From Acanthaster planci (taxonomy: Eukaryota; Echinodermata; Asteroidea; Valvatida; Acanthasteridae), in contig NW_019091440.1 of NCBI RefSeq assembly GCF_001949145.1, forward strand, positions 1,454,753 to 1,518,752: a stretch of DNA of 64,000 nucleotides, given 5' to 3'. The notes beneath the pieces were generated by a model that was given only the letters and a program-made list of their open reading frames with translations, was not told where the DNA came from and did no database searches. The translations under genes and the position numbers were made by a program. The stretch's first letter is position 1; every line of letters begins with the position of its first letter. Shown here piece by piece: positions 32,701 to 46,687 of the stretch.

Positions 32701-35700
32701 AAACCCCTTGCATGAAATTGACACAAGATTAATGGGGTATATACACCACAACAAAAACCTTTCTGAGCAAAAGAAGAAAATCACAAACCGGGCTTCGGAA
32801 GGCGCAGAGACATAAAAGCTACCACGAGCCAAACAACCTCGCCAGCTGACATTGTTCACAACCGAGAAATGAAGCTCTCCGAGGGCAACGACAGGACAGC
32901 GGGTTCCCAAAAAATGCCACATCCACTGCAAAGCACCATCCTTCAAAGTGTCCAATGCTTTTTGTGTCAAAAAATTTGCTGCCAACACAACCCCATATTG
33001 ACACCAAAATAAGTATTCAGATCATGGCAACTGGTTTGTTTTTTTTTTAAAGCCCCGAAGGTATTTAAAACATCATTATGGACCCATTCAGGTCTCAGCT
33101 TTTCAAGTTGGGTAAATAATTGATTGCAGTTCAAAGGTAATAAAAAATAAATCTCATGCTCCAGTGAAAGCTATTGAAGAGTCTTTGAACCAGAATGGAT
33201 CATTTGGATAGACTGCGCTGCTAATGGCCAACCAGGTTTGTAGAATTACTCAAATCTAGGGAAAGGTTTCGGACCAACGATACCTTAAGTCTGAAGTGGT
33301 ATAACAAGCAATGCTTAAATCAGACCAAACTGCTTCCTTTTCGTGATCCTTCTGGAACTAAAATGCACTCCATAGCAGCTGGTCTGACAACCTGGGATCA
33401 GGTGCAACTTAAATGGCCAGGGAATTTTGTTATTCATCATCAGATCTTTTCATCCTCTTGGAAGTACCAACAGCTTAGTCAACAAAAAAACAAATCCTGT
33501 ACCCCGTTCCATCATGAAAAAAAAAACCTTTCCAATAAGACCCATCCTGACATATTTTTCCCAAGGATAAATACCAGGGTCAGGAGACCCTATCGAAGCC
33601 TCATTCTATCCACTAAATCTGCAAGGCCAAGGAGTATGTAAGCCCAACTGAATCTGAGAAAACAAGTTCCCACTCGGAGACAAATCCGGTCTGGTACTGG
33701 GGCACAAAGATTCGGTGTTCACCCTGGAACCCAGACTCCCACCAGCCTGCAGGACCAGGACCTGTCTTCCCTTCCGGTGACCCCTGACCTCGTCGCCACA
33801 GTGTTCCACCTCCCACAGTGCATTGCCCAATTTTCTCGGAGTGTTTCCTAGCCTCCATTTGTTTTCCTGCCAATTATTCATGAGGTGTCGGCAACCAGTG
33901 AACTTGATACTATTTGTTTGGGTTTACGCTTCACACTTGCATTGTGGAGGACGGAGAGTGATATCGCTTGGGTTGGAATAAAACACCGATATCCCACATT
34001 CCCTTCATTGCCAGAAGTTCAAAAGTCTGAACCCAAGACCCTTCCACATCCCTAACAGAGTCTCTTTCACAACCTCAAGAAAAGCAACCCAGCTCCAAAA
34101 GTCAGAAAGCAAGACTACACTAATCAATTCGACAGTTCTGTAGGCAACTAGCTTTTTGGATTGGTTGCTCAACCTAAATTAATAATCAGCATTCACCAAC
34201 TTATTTCCTGCTGTCGAGCTAAAAGGGAGCTTTGCTCGACATGGTCGGTCGAACCGGTGACCTGGTATTTACCCCCATCCAAAGGGAGCAACTCTGTCGT
34301 CACTGTCGGGGTGAGTCGCCCGGCACACAGTGGACTGGTGTTCGAGCAACAGAAAATCTCCTTTTTTAAGAGTCAGTCAGTTAATTACCGTCAATGCACG
34401 GTTGGTAAAACAGATGATGCGAAGAACAATTCTCCTCATACAGTGAACAAAACAAGAAGTGAACAGAGCTGGCAAAAGCTTGGTTGAAGACGTACGAAAA
34501 TTCCAGGGTGAATACATGCACGAAAGCAATACGGTGAAGAAGGAAAGTCATTTGAATAAATGTTCATTTGTTGGTGCAACCTTCATGGGTCTGGGTCGCT
34601 ACAAGCTGATCCAATTTCGCCACAAATCAAAATATGCTTCTCATAAGGTACATGTAAAATTTTGAATATCTAAACAACGGCATCAATGCACTATGAAACC
34701 ACACCCTCTCTTCCTTAAAGATTTCTTCCGACAAAATCATTTCGAAAAAAGTAAAACCTATCACAACCCTATCCTAAACCCTACACCAAGAGACTCACAG
34801 GCATCTGCTGCTCGATTGTTCTCTGAAACCAGGGAGCCAAAATTAAGAATTCAAAACTAAAATTGTCTAAAAACTATCAACCTACGTTAAAAAAAATCAC
34901 CTGTCTTCTTTTGTTCAGCCTTGGGGGGGGCCCTCTACCGACCCTACTCTTTCTGGGGGGGTGTACTAACACCCAAAATAACAAAAGTGGGGCTGAATCT
35001 GACACCGCATGCATGGCAGTGGGCAAGGAACACATAAGCTTGTTTGGTGAGATAGGTTTACACCAGGGCGGTCAGGCCATGTGGGGTGTGAAATGGAGAC
35101 CGGCAGGTACATATATAAAAGGTGTAAATTTTCTGCAGAACAGGGGTCCCAGACACTGTGGTCAGAACGAAGAGTGGTAACTTTCACAATGACGCCAAAG
35201 AGGCACACAGTCAGTGATTTGCAAGTTCAACACTGAAATTTCTCAAAGTATTTCATCACAAAATGCCTGGCACGGTGGAATCACTGGAAATACACATTTC
35301 CCCCTCAACAAATTGGTCTTTGGAATTAAAAGAGCCGCTATTTCTGCCTTTTATTGATGAGATTTCAGACTGATAAAGGGCAAAGCACCAGAGATTATTC
35401 CCTGCAGAGGCAAAATTTCCTTTTCCAAGTCTTCTGCAAATATCCAGATCACATTTCCAATACCAAATCAGAGAAAGGAAGACATGGTTTGATGGTCACT
35501 TCTCTAAGGTTGCAATGCTAAGTGCCAAAACTAACCGGATATGGCCCATTAACCCAGAAACAATTTGACCAACTTTAGCAGTGTTTTTACTCTACAGCAT
35601 GGTAATGTCTGAGATGGCTCATTCCATTGTTAATGCGTGTAAAATGATGCACTGTTGGTCTAAAAAAAGATGGTGCGGACAATCGTTTGGTTGTATGCTT

Positions 35701-38700
35701 CATTAGCCAAAGCCTTAACAACCACATGCAGAGTGGTATATTTTAAGCAAGATAGCCGCCTTAGAATACAGCAACACAATCAGGTTGTTCATCTTTTGTC
35801 TCATTACTTCAATTCTCATGCAAATTCTAATGTGCTGGGTTAACAAACTCCAGCTCCCAGACAGATGTCTTTGGCTTGAGAGCTCAGCATCAGTTCCTCG
35901 CGGCAACTTTTCTTTTTCTTCTTTTCGGACACAGTCATTAACATTTCTCACCCCCAGGCCCAGAATGCAAAGAGACTTCCTCCCCCCTCCCCTCCCCGAT
36001 GCAAGCACACACATCACCAGGCTAATTCATGAATTGCCGATACACCAACATCATTCATAAACCCGCCCTGTCCTTCCTGGGCTACTTTGACAAATCACCT
36101 GATACCACCAATCTCTCTCCCCATTAAACAAAAGTACCAAAACCCATTTAAGAAAAGCCCCCCTTAGTTCCGCACTTGCAAGGTTACACGATTAAGACAA
36201 TATGCCAAAGGCTATGGCCTTTTGCTTGGGGCTTTGTTAAACCGTCCCTCCATCTTCACCTCAAACAGACACTCCGTTAACCCCAAATCTAACTAAGGCG
36301 AATCCTATCGCTGGAGTGCGTCGGCCGACTCGTGGGGGTCCCCCCCCCCGACACTTTCCCTCGTTTGTCAACCTGGAGGATTCTTCATGTATCTAGGCTA
36401 ATCTCCTTCTGACACGCTTTCCAGATCGATCGTATACATTACGTCTCTAATGGTCTGCGACCCTGCCCGGCTGGGCCCCGATCTTGTTACAACAAAAAAA
36501 AATTACGGACCTTTCGTGACAGGGCACGGGAACATGTATACAAACGGCAAGTTTCAATGGAAACTGGTCTCGAGTGGCGCCTTTCCACGTCACGGTGCTT
36601 ACTTTGAAAAATAACAACAATTTACTTTGTATCAATTTCAACCTCCCAGTCACTCACACACGCACTCATGACTCAATCATCCATGAAGAGAGGAAACATT
36701 TATGTCACTTTCCCCCAATTGATATCATTCATGGGCAGAGGGGGGTTGCAAAGGGGCTATGCCCACTAAAAATAAGGGGGTGACAGCGAAACAAAGGCAG
36801 TCTTTTGACGTCATTTTATTCCCCTTCTTTCCAGCCCCAAAATGTAGTCTCATGTCCCACAGAAAAACTTTAAAGGTTATATGAAAAAAAGTCAAAATTC
36901 TTTGGGTCCATCCCCCAAATCAACATTGTCCCCTCTCTCAGAACCGGATCCACCCTCGATATCACCCTCCCCAAAAAAGATGTCAAGTCTCAGAGCTGTT
37001 GGTTTTTCAAAGACCATCCAGATCATCCTTTTCACCCTTGGGTCGTTGCCAGATGAACTGGCTACGGCTAAGAACCGCACAAATCTATGGGAAGTGTCTC
37101 CAGCCACAAGCTCATGGGCTGCCATAGACAGAATGTTACCTCTAGCCACAGCTACAAGGCGTTGTAAAAGTCTGGAAACCTGAAGTCCATCGACACAGGA
37201 TACTTAGTCTACACTGTGTTGAAGTTGACTTGTTCATGTAAAACTGTACCTGTGAACATGTATAATTACTGCATGAATTCAGGTTGACGGATTTGATTTC
37301 AAAAAGGGAGAAATTTCCACAGGGAGGCCGTTCTAAATTTCAACAACTCATGAAATCAATCATACAGTGCACATCTCTCAAAGTGCACTGCAGAGTTCAG
37401 GCAACCAACCCAAAAAAAATCTCAACCAGCGAGTGGAAATACATCCGATTTCATGTCTCGGCAGACTTGCCTCCACCACGACCTTCAATCTAAAGTTTCC
37501 CAGGCACAAACCAGAAGCGGTCTCTGTGGGCGATATTCCGTTTCTGTCACGAATACAGCCGGAGTGAATCGGTTGACGGAATTAGTCCGGGCTAATATGG
37601 GAAACGGATCGTCAGGTGATACCGGGGAGCACTTTTCTCACCCTTTGGAAGAGCACCCCACACTTTGGACTAAGGATCTGATAGTCTGGGGTTGGCACCC
37701 CAAACCAAACCTAACTCTGACAAATTGACAATTGGACCTGATTCCCCAATCAGCCAACTGCTGTCTTGCGATGCCCTACAGGGCTATCTGCTCAGTGCAT
37801 GCGCTACTGAGGGTGCTATAGTCTTCTCTCTATTTCCTACTAGTCATATGATTAAAGTTTCCAGAAATATCAGCTCTATGTGTAAGGCGTTGCCTGGAGA
37901 TTCTGCCCCTCCCGCCCAACTTGGCTGTCCTATGTGACTTTTTTTAAAGTTAACACAAGGCATGATAGTAGAAACACTATTTATCAGTAAACAACTGTGA
38001 AGTTTGGATATGGTTTTGTTTTATGATGGTCATTTGACGCTCAGGGGTAGCATGCCAGCACACATGCACAGAGCATGGTCGCGGACAAGTGCACATTTTT
38101 TTGACCGACCTGTCTCGGAAAAATCAGCTCTGCACAAGAACGATGTTTGATTTTCACAAAAATGGGTGTCCAAATAATTGCAAAGAGTTACTGAAAAAAC
38201 TCTCAAAGGCTGGGCTTGTGAAAAATGGCACTGCGACAATACCGGCAACAAATGTTGAGGGGGAGGATCCCCCCCACTCTTGTCATGTGACAGGCTCCCA
38301 ACCAACAGGAAATGGCTAAACCGTCTCAAGCACACTTATGAATTGAACGGTAATGCTGAAATCCAGTTTCCAGTTTCGCTCTTCACCCGACCCTACCCCC
38401 ATTCATTTACCCCTTGCCTGTAAATGAAGCTATCGAATTAAAAACAGGCCCATTCACGAGCTTGGAATTTCCAAACCCTTACCCACACCTGCGAATCGGA
38501 TTTCATAAAAAAATTTAATTTAAAATCGTCAGAAAATAAAGACTGCGAATTTTTGAGTCCCTAGAGCAAAACATTGCAATAATTATGTTTCTGGATTTTG
38601 GCCTACGGTATCGCATTGCTAACTTGTACACTGAACATACAATGGCATAACTGCCCAAGTCTGCAGGGAGAAATTATTTCATACACTCTTTATGAGAAAT

Positions 38701-41126
38701 GTCTGTTAATGCCAGCCTGTACAGCGGTGATTTTTATCTGGGCTAATCCGGTTATGACATCCACCGATACAAAAACTCCCTGCTGGGACCAGACAGTTTT
38801 TCCTTTTCTTCTGACAACAACTCACAATGTTGGTTTCAAAATCCGCACGAGATTGGAGTCCGAGGCTTACATTAACAGCTCGAGGTGTTGTTTCCAATTA
38901 AACTAATCCGCTTGGAAATACGAAGGCAAAATAATGGCGGTGGTAAAAACCACACCTTGTGATACCGGTTTAACCTCATTGCATGAGGAACCGAGGAATT
39001 AGTCCTGGCAAATATATTTTTAATCACTTCCCCCAATGGCTTTCGTTCCTGGTAAAAGAAAAGATCGGATTATCAATTCATGCTCGCTGGAGGGAATAAG
39101 CAATCTGGAACAAAAATTTCTGGTATCCACAACCACTTCATCAGACTCTGCATGTATCACGTGGACCAATCACGCGATCCCTTACAATCTACAGCGCAGA
39201 AATAATGACTGCAAGTCACGTACGGCTAGCTGTGATAGGTCCAGTAGCTGTTGGCATGGTAACACCTATCACAGATGCGCTCTCCCCCCAGCCCTCTGGT
39301 TTGTGCTAAGTGCCTCCAAGATTCCTCCAAGCGATGAAACCATCACTCTCAGATCACGAAGCTGACAAGTTTTCACTGACAAAACAGTGCACGTACATGT
39401 ACGTAGCTTACGACCAACACCAAAATTGGCAGTCACAAGAGGGCGGGCTTTGCAGTTCTCCACCCAATTTCTACAGTGCGTATCGTGTGATTCATCAACT
39501 CATGCATATGTAATGGGGCCAATTGCATTCAGATGCTGAGTGCGGACGTTCCGGACGCTCAAGAAAGTCTAAGCTCGAGAAAAACGGGCTGCCAAACTAA
39601 AGTGTCACATGACGCTGTGCACATTCCATGTAAATGCATAAGTGGGTCACGGTAGATTTTTCAACCTGGCTTGCAGATTCACTAACCGACACCATCTGCT
39701 TGGGAGCTTCATGCAGAAAGCCCAGGAAGAGACGGTGTCCAAATGTTACGGCTATGGCTAGGAATAACATGGATTCCGATGGAAATCATTGGCCACTTCA
39801 AGTGCCCACTTCCCTCAGACATTACTGTAAGCCACAGCCATGACTCAGTATCGTCTTCAGCCAGCTTGTAGGCCGACAGCCTTTACCATCAAAGTCTCCC
39901 TCACCTGAAAAAAAAACTTCACAAATCCTTTCCTACCTGCATTCTCGTCTACGTTTTAGCCCATTTTTATTTCTGGACTATCATTTCCGTTAAAACCCCT
40001 CAGGCAAATACATCAAATCTGCGAGATTAATTTTCCAGTCAGATTAAAAAACAGCACCAAAACCAGAAAGCTGGTGCGGAAATTACTTTTTGCCAAGTTC
40101 CAATAAAAATAAACAAAACTATTCAGCCGCAAGAGAAAACAACAAACAGCTTCTACTATTTAACACCGTTCGCATCAAACTACGTTTGTCAAATCCAGCA
40201 GACGTAAGTACACAGAAATATTTTTCTTAAGAATTATCAAAATCCGAAATGCTCCGCTAGAGGCCAAAATGTTGACCCTCATAACCTTCTTTGTCTATGT
40301 TCCACTTGTGCGCCATTAATTTCAACCCAAAACAAACAATAGCTTTTCCGCTGTCGCATGTTAACCCCTGCAAACATCCAGCAAACAATTATTCTCAGTT
40401 TAACCTGCTCCTGAAATCACCAAACCTGCTCAGTCCTCCCCAGGAAAAAAAAAACGGAACCCTAAATCCCTCTGCCAATTTTACAGTGTTAAGAAATTTG
40501 ATCCTGACACTCATAAATCAGAAAACACATCCTATGATTTATTCCCCACAAGTTTTTACCCATTTTTGCATTTTTTTCCCATTGTGAAATATGTCAAATC
40601 TGATTGCTATAAATCTTGTGGAAGGGAAATCTTGCCTCGGGAAAAATGAACCAAAAGTGCGAAGGGGGGGGGTTGTTACTGGATATCACATGATGGTACC
40701 CTGTCAAGCTTGAGGTTTCAACACAAATCATTATTAAGGCAATAAAACTTGTCTTTATTCCCTCGGGCCAATCTTTTCTGGAATGTGCAGAAATCCACCC
40801 AAACTGAAATAGCTCACTGCTGACTTCAGAATGCCGTACATCAAAGTTTCACGCCCAGCTCCGTCCCAAAATTCTTGGTACATCCTGGATCGGACAAAAT
40901 TGAAGGCTTGGAAGTGAACTGGTGGTGCTTTCTTCCACCTTGGGAAATAATTCAAGCAAGCTGTGAAAAGGTCTTTAAGCTGGCAAGTTGGCAAAAAACA
41001 GGGACGAACGGCGACAAGCAAACAACGCTTCACTGGTCTGCTCAATTTGCACGTCAACCTCCAACATGCTGCTCAGAGGTGCAACTCAATAACCGAGGCT
41101 TGCTTATGAGTTCAACTATCATACAA
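29716..41126. other. No gene seen
   Basis: Long non-coding stretch. Noted: a frame at 30683-30438 (minus) whose N-terminus resembles a signal peptide; both strands open at 36881-37183; an exact 11-bp inverted repeat at 39230-39274; C or G runs near 31975, 34922, 36350, 38270 and 40664. None gives a recognisable gene. Confidence 0.45.
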
Positions 41127-41353
41127 TACTAAGAAAAAGTTATGGACCACTTTTTTTCTGAACTTGTAATCTTGTTTTTCCAAGCAATGAGTGGGGTCCA
41201 TTTCCTTCAATTCTTGTTTGTCTAGATGGCATTCTCATTGGAATAAAAAATTTTTTAAATGTTTCAAAACATTAAATGCACATTTTCAGCAGCAAAATAT
41301 CGCATATGAATAAAGTATACACAAAATAAAGTGGTCCTTAACTCTTTTGAGTA
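41127..41353. mobile_element. Tc1/mariner-like MITE with GTTATGGACCACTTT inverted ends
   Basis: The left end TACTAAGAAAAAGTTATGG continues ACCACTTTTTTT. The right end, read as its inverse, is TACTCAAAAGAGTTAAGG followed by ACCACTTTATTT. The inverted ends match over about 30 bp with a few differences and begin with TA on both sides. The 227-bp AT-rich interior has no coding frame. Consistent with a non-autonomous Tc1/mariner derivative. Confidence 0.75.
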
Positions 41354-44037
41354 GTGTAACATATCTGTGCAAAGTTCTTAGAAAGTTCAAAGCTTAAGTT
41401 CTAGCAGCACAAGGGTGAAAGATATACATGTTGTACCACATGTGAGTGCTAACCGTAACAACTGTACAGAGCTTTACACAATCCCAACAAATGTCAAACG
41501 GGTTCATCAGGAAAATGATGGAGTGTGAACTGAACTTAAGTTGAAAGATTTCTTTCCCCCCAGACCCCTTTTCTAGAAAAACCGGGCCGCTAGAAATCGC
41601 CCCAATCCCGGAGAAGGAATTAGACCCAAATCTTGAGCTGCCTCTTAGATATTTTTCTACCACACGGAGTCTCCGAGGCAAACAGTCCGACTGGCTCCAG
41701 CCCACAATGTCTGTTTACTTACGCCAGTCTGGTCGACAGAAAAGAAGTTTTGTCCAAAAATTAGAATCAACACAAAAATTTCTGCAACTAGATGAATTCA
41801 TTTTATCCCCGTAAGGAGTTCTGGGCTGGTGTTTGCCAGGAGTATTTGGCCAGCTTCTAGGAGTACATGTACATGTACCTTAAAAATATGAAAGCCAAGG
41901 GGAAAAAAGAACCTGAGTAACTAGTAAAGATCACCGGAAGTCATTTGTCCAACCAAAGCACTACAAGTCACATTTTATTTCTTTGTGGTGTCATTCAGCC
42001 TCTGTCGGCTTCTGTCAACAATGTCTAGAGATTTTTCTGTAACTCAAAAAGGGAAACTGGGTCTCGTAGAATAGCTGAGTAAATATCTGATTATCTGGGT
42101 GCCCCGGTAGCTATCTTGAAAGACTTCTATGATCCGAAGGATTTGAGAAGTGTCACGGCTACAAATTGAAGTGCAGGGCATAACATCTTGTACTCTTTCA
42201 GCAGGCAACCGGGGAAGACAGAAAAGTCAAAATGATACACTGTTCAAATTGAAATCTTTCAAGCGATTGTGGGCTGTTTGGACCCACGTCTGCCAATTCT
42301 ACACCCAGTCAACCAGTTGAACTAACAAAAGTTGCAAACCAAAAATCAGAGACGAGTGTTTGAATACCATCTCCATATGCTACATAAAAATTTGACTGTT
42401 CCAAGGCCTGAAATATAAACTTCTGCTGCTGTTGTATCTTAGGCAATATATCAAGGGTTTGTTTATGCAGCTCGGGCTCTGCAAGATCGATTTATGAGAG
42501 ACATGGGGTCACAGAAGACCAATATTTTTGACTTGAGTTGAGCCATTTCCCCTCAACAGCTGTTCAGAAAAGCACGAGTTCTGTTTGTTTTTCGTTTGCA
42601 AAAAACTTCTCTGATTCTGAAGTAACGGTCTGTTGGATTACAAGAGGTCGGGCGACCCACCAGGAAGAGAAGCATACGTAGGCGTTAACTATACAAATGT
42701 AATCTGATCTCGGAAAACTGGGTCTGAAGTCAACTCGGCTCGTCATGAGCTAAAAGGTCCTCAACCAAAGTTTACACAAGAAATTCTACGAAGTTGTTTA
42801 ATTGCACTGTCTGAGTTTTTTGTCCTCTGGACCCGAGAAACTAAATTGTCAGTGAGCAATAAATCAAAGCGAAGAGCTGCTAATGTGAAATTTCTACAAC
42901 AAACAGAAAAACAAATCACTCAAATAAATCAGGTCACAAGTGGGGACAAAAGATAAAAAGAAACCTGGAGCCGGCAACATGTAAGAAAAATGGATAGTGG
43001 TTCCTAAAATTCTTTTGCGTTGATGGAAAAGCTCGACCGCTGAATGGCAAGCCAATAAGTGACAAACCGATTACCAAAATGGCAACATGCTAAGGAAATC
43101 AGAGTCAAGAAGAAGACAGCCAAGCTATGCAGCTACCCAGAAAAACGTTTGGAGCCAAACTCAGGACATTTGGTGTAGCAGTAATAGAATGTTGCCTACA
43201 TGTACATGTAATTGAAAGTTCAGTGTTACAAATAGCACAGGGCATTTTTAAACTCCAGCACACGACTACACTGTGCGTGTAGAGAGTACAAAACTATGGA
43301 CCAACATCAGTCATTTTTGGACAACTTTTGGTACTCTCCAGACTAAAGCCCGACTTGCCGGGCAGAACAAAAAACGAAAAGTAATGGTAAAAATCGAAAC
43401 CCTGCAATCCCGACTTTTAAGATGACATTTAAACTCCCCGACTGTTTCCTTGTGAGGCCAAAAGTTGATAATAGCTGATGGAAATTGATCCAGCTGGTTC
43501 AATTGTCGGACCACTTTTGCGGGCTGAATCTCACGCACTGCACGGTTGTGCCTGAATCCACCTCAAGTTCTGTTAGCAAGTGATGTGACCACTTCGTGTA
43601 CCCAGCGCACCGTCGTCGGACAGCATGCTGCAACTGAACAGCGCACGACCCTCTCCTGTTCGTATCTTTCCATCATTGTTTTTCAGACTCACAAACTGTG
43701 CGCCGAGTCCAGAAGCCATACATGTACATGCGGATCTCCAGGCCCAGCGATTTAGCTGTGAATGCCTGGGATCCTCCTCCATTTAATGGGATTAGGCCTC
43801 CACCCCCTTAGGGGCCACAGAGTGTGTTTGACCTTAAGAGATCTCTCTGAGGCTTCGCTTGGTCAGTGAGAGACTTTTAAGAATGGAGAGGCAGTTGTGG
43901 GTCTTCGCAGCACTTTACATGCATTGTGCATTTTTATCCCAATGAAGGAACTCCAGCAAAGCGAGGAACTGAACAGTGTGGACCCATTATTGTACCCGTA
44001 TACACGGTACTGGTAAGAATGAAAGGGTCTAACATAA
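41354..44037. other. No gene seen
   Basis: Non-coding. Contains TACATGTACATGTAC simple-sequence patches near 41865 and 43198. No exon-like frame recognised. Confidence 0.5.
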
Positions 44038-44154
44038 GAATATATAGCCCAGTGTTTGGGGTTTGCAGCTTCTGATCATAGGGGCAGTGGTTCGAATCCT
44101 GGCAGGCAGTTACATGATGTGAGTAACCTTGGGCAAGATACATGTACTTCACCC
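44038..44154 (+). mobile_element. tRNA-derived SINE-like element
   Basis: An A-box-like TAGCCCAGTGTTTGG (44045-44059) is followed 44 bases later by a perfect B box GGTTCGAATCC (44089-44099). This is the internal RNA polymerase III promoter arrangement of a tRNA. The tRNA folds poorly and continues into a body ending CCTTGGGCAAGATACATG and then a C-rich end, a tail type common in tRNA-derived SINEs. The hAT-like MITE begins directly afterwards. Confidence 0.6.
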
Positions 44155-44155
44155 C

Positions 44156-44345
44156 AAGTGGCGTAGCGAGTATTTTACCAGTGGGGGGAACCGGCATCTT
44201 ATGGGGGCACCAGCTTTCAGTGGTGTGGTTTTTGGGCAAGTTTATGTTAGCCTTGTTCAATATCCATTCATTGGTCTTTTTTTTAGTGGAGGGGGGGTAT
44301 CTAGGGGGCACCAGGAATTTGTGGGGGAGCATGTGCCCCCCAGGG
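44156..44345 (+). mobile_element. hAT-like MITE, copy 2 (related to 24665-24816)
   Basis: It starts AAGTGGCGTAGCGAGTATTT, very close to the classic CAGTGGCGTAGC-type hAT end. It shares with the copy near 24.7 kb the runs GGCACCAGCTTTCAGTGGTG and TTAGCCTTGTTCAATA. The right part differs and contains GGGGGCACC and GTGCCCCCC segments. I could not find a clean 8-bp duplication, so the right border is approximate. Confidence 0.6.
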
Positions 44346-46680
44346 TACCTGTGAGAGCAGATGCTATTGTGTTATAGCCATTTGCACCACAAATGGCCCG
44401 CATCTATTCTCCCCAGGGAACTGAGATGGTCTCAGGAATGTTCAGATGTTGTAAGCCCAATGAGCAAGGATAATGGTAATAGGTCTATATCAGTACCTGT
44501 GACTGACATACTGACAGACACTGTGTGCCTCATAAATGCTCCGATATCATTAACACAATCTCTGTCCATTCCAATAAACCCACAAGGAGCAAGGAGAATA
44601 TGTTAACTTTAGTACCTGAGATGGCTCAAACAATGGTACAAAATATATCCACGCACACAAACGCTTTGAGCATGCCGTCAACGTGAACTAAGCTTCGGGT
44701 ATCGCACTGCAAAACAGCAGTGTCAATTTAACACCATTGGAAATGTCATGGACACCAGAGGCATTTATCTTACACCAATTCAACACCACATTCCTTGCAC
44801 CGTTTCTCTGCTGCCCTTTCCACAACCCGTCTGTTAGCCAACTTACCATACTGAACTGCCTCGGATGAAAAAAACAGCAGTGAAAATAGAGTCCAGAACT
44901 CTTACACTTTGTCCGACCTGTGGCTGGAAATTACATGCCTCTATGGCAAGCCATTGACTGGCTGCACTCATCTCTCATACACTTGTGTGTTATCCTGAGC
45001 CACATCCAATTGAGTTTTACATAGCCTATAAAATCTCTCCATCAAAGACTTAGAACAGGGAAAGGCGAGACAGGCTAAACTGGAGAGCATTTACGACATG
45101 GTAGCATTTTTAAGACTCACAGGGGAAGCGTACCACATGGTCCTCAATGTTCCTGCATTTCAATGCTGACACAGTGAACTCAAAATGGGCGGGACTCTAC
45201 TCCAGATAAAATGTCTCAAATCATATGTTTTTCTTCCTCACTCATGGGCAGATTGAAAATTTCTGCCACCATTTTGCAAATTTCAGAGACGCCTTTCAGA
45301 AATAAAGACTTTTGTGGTGTGGGAGAGGGTATTTTCCCCGTGAGGTTGGTCCACGCAATTGAAGTTATGTGACACATTTAACGCCATTTGTACAATTCTT
45401 GAAGTTTGTTGAAGACACAAATGGTTTTGGTAAACAGCGGCTTCGCTATTAAAAGGTATCATGACCGTGTTGTTATTTCGTCAGCTTGAACAGTTCTCAT
45501 TTATGCTAATACTCCTGCTAAAATCAGCACATGCCGACCTTGAGTAGAGATTAAATCTTTCCAAAAGTGCCGCAAAACTCCTTTGCACTTATCTGCAGCC
45601 CAAAAATATTTGCGTAGGGGAACGGCTTTCCATCCAAAACTGCCGCACCACTTCAGAATAAACCTGGCACTTGATAAGACCGGTCTAAACACCGAACTTT
45701 CAGGTCCGGAGTTCCTTTTGAGAAAACCAACAGTGGGATTTTCCAGACTTAGTTTCGGAGATTTAGACGGCAAAACAACAAGTGTGCCTTGAATACAACT
45801 GTGCAGATTTCGGACCCCCCAACCGAGAGATTTGTACAACTTGAGGGGGCTAAAAGCCCTCCCCGTCACCCTTTAGATTCCAAGGGGGCTGCAAATGTCT
45901 GAAGTGGGGGGGGGAGAGATTTAAAACTGTCGATGCTGGTGAACACCCAGTCCTTGACACCTTTTGTTGGCCCTTTGAGCCCACACTTCAAGCGTGGCTC
46001 CTCAAACAGGGGGTCACTTTTTGTAAAGTGTTTGTAAATTGTGGTGGTTGTTAGGGATTAAGGGGAGGTTCGGTCTTCCTGTGCATGGAGGAAATGCCCT
46101 TACTCCCTCCCCCAAGGTTTTCTTCTTCACTAAAAAGGGTCATAAACATTGGACAAAATACCGATGGTGATATTCTGATCAACTTCACAGAAAACGAGCG
46201 GGGTTTAGCTTTACTTTTAATTACAAAATTCATTTTCTTACAAAATAGAAACTTAGCTCATAGCTGCCTTGTGATGTTAAGCATGATCAACAGCAGTGCA
46301 TGACGCATCCCTCAGAGAAAAAAATGGAAGACAATTTCAACTTCTCTGATATCCCCGTTGAAACACATTTTTTTTTCAGAAAAGAGAATTGAAAATTTTT
46401 CTATCCATTGATATTTTGAAAGAGAAAATTATTAGCTTATTCCAGACTTGTGTCTGGGTGTTGCCGCTTACAACATGGCCAAAAGGCAAACCCTAAAATT
46501 AGGAAATTCCGATGAAAAGTCAATGACAAGAACTGGCGATCATTGTGGTTTGCCTAACAACCACATCATCACTCGCTACCTCAAGTTCCTGATTATGACA
46601 ATGTACACGTTCACGGCAAATTTATTTCCCTAATTACTGTGGGAGTCCTCAATTTCCCTCTTTTCCTAATCTCAGTCATC
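44346..46680. other. No gene seen
   Basis: Non-coding. A minus-strand frame at 45869-45501 (122 codons) has no recognisable domain. A G run lies near 45907. Confidence 0.45.
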
Positions 46681-46687
46681 ATCCAGT

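Noticed and set aside
32596-32988. 130-codon minus-strand frame
   Set aside because: No domain recognised; length is within chance expectation for the window.
40755-41057. Minus-strand 100-codon frame with protein-like composition
   Set aside because: No recognised domain or splice context, and the opposite strand is open too.
44533-44620. Minus-strand frame reading LWVYWNGQR, resembling the ephrin first strand with Tyr-Trp-Asn
   Set aside because: There is no signal peptide or Met in frame, the frame stops a few residues later, and no acceptable donor of the right phase follows. A three-residue match is easily chance.
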